Assembly: GCF_000226095.1 (NCBI RefSeq)
Contig: NC_016475.1
Coordinates: 3,162,001 to 3,226,000 of the forward strand
Origin: Thermothelomyces thermophilus ATCC 42464
Lineage: Eukaryota; Ascomycota; Sordariomycetes; Sordariales; Chaetomiaceae
Direction: 5' to 3'
Length of the DNA: 64,000 bases
The notes beneath the pieces are model-generated. The model made no database searches. It saw nothing but the letters and a program-made list of their open reading frames with translations, and was not told the origin of the DNA. Position 1 is the stretch's first letter. Every line of letters begins with the position of its first letter. The position numbers and the translations under genes are program-made. Below, piece by piece: positions 62,659 through 64,000 of the stretch.

Positions 62659-63277
62659 CGTTAAGATGAGCAGCGAAATCAGTGGGCAGGGACTGCGTGG
62701 ACCAGTAAGAGTTGCTCGTATCGGTGCAGAAGGGAGGAGAGATTTAATGGTTAGGCCCATCAGGAGTATTATGCGAGGAGCCCACTGGCGCAACTGGTAG
62801 CGCAGTAAAGGAAGGTGCCTTCCCGCTGCAATTGCACAGCCATCTGTGCTGTATGTACATACGTGCGTGAGCGGAAAATGAGGGCGTGTTGAAGAGCGAA
62901 ATCCGCTAGCCAAGCACCGGAGAGCGCACACGGGGCAAGCAAGATGCAGCGACTCAGGTGTCGTTTCTGCGCCATTGCTGGAGGGGAAAATCAAGCCGCA
63001 TTCAAAACATGACCAATTACATACAACCTGAAACAGGTAGGTACTCGGGGAGGTGTTTCCAGTCCTGCATACTATTATCACTGTATAGTTATACACGCGA
63101 CTTGTCCATAGAACTAAACAAAGAGGGATAGCAGGTCGGATATTGCAAAACAAACGATATATCCTGCGGAAATGGAGGCGAAGAACTGGGCCAACTTCAT
63201 GGTAATACTAGTTCGCCAGGTATTGCTTTGTTCACAAGCAAACATCTTACTGCCTGCCGGTCTCAATCCTCTCCATT
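62659..63277. other. intergenic with a tRNA-like fragment
   Basis: No supported gene. At about 62779-62805 GGAGCCCACTGGCGCAAC and GGTAGCGCAG look like the acceptor and D-arm of a tRNA (A-box form TGGCGCAACTGG). The expected anticodon arm and B box do not follow; instead come two short perfect hairpins (GGAAGG/CCTTCC and GCACAG/CTGTGC). It could be a tRNA half, a remnant of a tRNA-derived SINE, or a structured RNA. Confidence 0.4.
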
Positions 63278-63961
63278 TCACAGATCCCTCACCATCCATA
63301 CGTTGCCCTCTCTCTCCCCGCCCGGATAGACCCGGAAGCCAACCTTTTCGTAGAACGGCACCACCTTGGTGTTCTCCCCCGCGACACCCAGCTGGATCCC
63401 CTTTCCAAACTGCGCCCCGGACGCCCTCACCGCCTCGACGAACTTCTCAATCATCTGCCTCCCCCACCCCTTGCCCTGCCACTCTTCCAGCAGGTCGATG
63501 TGCAGCATGGCCCGGTACGTCTCCACCAACTCCTTCTTGCCCTCCACGCCCTCCAGCACCAGCCACTCGACCTTGTACGCCATCTGTGCCAGACATCGCG
63601 GGTTCACCCTTGCCCTGTACTCTCCTCCTTCTCCATCTCCTTCTCTTCCTGCCCCACCATCGGCAGCGAGAAACCACGGCTCCTGCACGTCCAGCTGTTC
63701 CGGCGGCGGCACGTCCGCCCGGCCCTGCCCGGCCTGCAGCACCTCGGCGACGTAGCGCGGGTAGGCGGCCGCGAGCGCGAACACGTCGGACGTGCCGATC
63801 ACGTAGCCGACCGCGTTGCCGGAGCCGTCGTCCAGGACGAAGCACGTCTCCGGCGAGAGGTGCGTGAAGGGGAGGGTCCAGAGGTACGGGGACAGGCGGA
63901 CTGCGTCGGCGGACGACGACAGAGATGGGGGCAAAGTAGCGCGGCACTGTTTTTGAGGCAC
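63278..63961 (-). CDS. GNAT-family N-acetyltransferase (5' end beyond the window)
   Basis: The frame ends at 63278 and encodes about 227 residues of a fungal GNAT protein: a YLWTLPFTHLSPETCFVLDD entry strand, GNAVGYVIGT, a long variable insert, then AMLHIDLLEEWQGKGWGRQM with the acetyl-CoA loop Q-G-K-G-W-G, and GVAGENTKVVPFYEKVGFRV. The order fits GNAT folds that move acetyl from acetyl-CoA to an amine; the substrate is unknown. The first conserved part of the family is missing, and a pyrimidine tract followed by AAAAACAG at about 63948-63990 looks like a splice acceptor. I therefore think the true start is in an exon to the right of the window, and the ATG at 63961 is not the start. Confidence 0.8.
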   Translation of the reverse strand: MPQKQCRATLPPSLSSSADAVRLSPYLWTLPFTHLSPETCFVLDDGSGNAVGYVIGTSDVFALAAAYPRYVAEVLQAGQGRADVPPPEQLDVQEPWFLAADGGAGREGDGEGGEYRARVNPRCLAQMAYKVEWLVLEGVEGKKELVETYRAMLHIDLLEEWQGKGWGRQMIEKFVEAVRASGAQFGKGIQLGVAGENTKVVPFYEKVGFRVYPGGEREGNVWMVRDL

Positions 63962-64000
63962 CGAAGGGAAGAGAAAAAAAGGGGGCGAGGGTGGGTTTGA

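Overview
The window is nuclear DNA of a filamentous ascomycete. I infer a member of the Sordariales, probably Neurospora- or Chaetomiaceae-like, because genes are GC-rich with short GT..AG introns, many proteins are typical of filamentous fungi, there is a Neurospora-type 25-residue copper metallothionein, and the one full-length LTR element is strongly A+T-rich in the way repeat-induced point mutation (RIP) leaves repeats. The genus cannot be fixed by eye.

Layout. 0-18 kb is gene-dense: the 3' end of a low-complexity protein; a Zn2Cys6 regulator (minus); a U6 snRNA (minus); a small secreted or type I membrane protein (plus); a DAHP synthase of the tyrosine-inhibited class (minus); a 347-residue conserved-looking protein (plus); a divergent pair of mitochondrial genes (Cox14-like, minus, and ribosomal protein mL50, plus); a SmgGDS-like armadillo protein (plus); and ribosomal protein eL13 with six exons (minus). 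18-23 kb is sparse, with a broken VWA-domain gene and a 33-residue zinc-ribbon microprotein. 23-35 kb holds a thiolase (minus), a coiled-coil protein (minus), an ascorbate-oxidase-like multicopper oxidase (minus), a PXB/DUF3818 protein (plus) and the copper metallothionein (minus). 35-44.8 kb is gene-poor, with palindromes, a 17-bp tandem repeat and one gene that looks frameshifted by an exact 28-bp tandem duplication. 44.8-52.4 kb holds an 1175-residue nuclear-type protein and a Pex24/Pex28-32 peroxin with dysferlin motifs.

52,663-59,643 is a full-length Ty1/copia fossil with 211-bp LTRs and a GAGCT target-site duplication. A related solo LTR lies at 62,442-62,653 with its own duplication, GCAAC. 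The last 4 kb holds a small protein gene, a decayed ABC transporter, and a GNAT acetyltransferase that runs off the right edge.

Functional links: the thiolase and the peroxin both concern peroxisomes; the Cox14-like protein and mL50 share one promoter region and both serve mitochondria; the multicopper oxidase and copper metallothionein lie within 7 kb of each other. I found no convincing new gene system. The most unusual items are the two-exon metallothionein with a 23-bp last exon, the 33-residue cysteine-rich ORF, and the 28-bp frame-shifting duplication. Splice sites were placed by hand from GT/AG consensus and reading-frame continuity; total exon lengths divide by three in each model unless stated.
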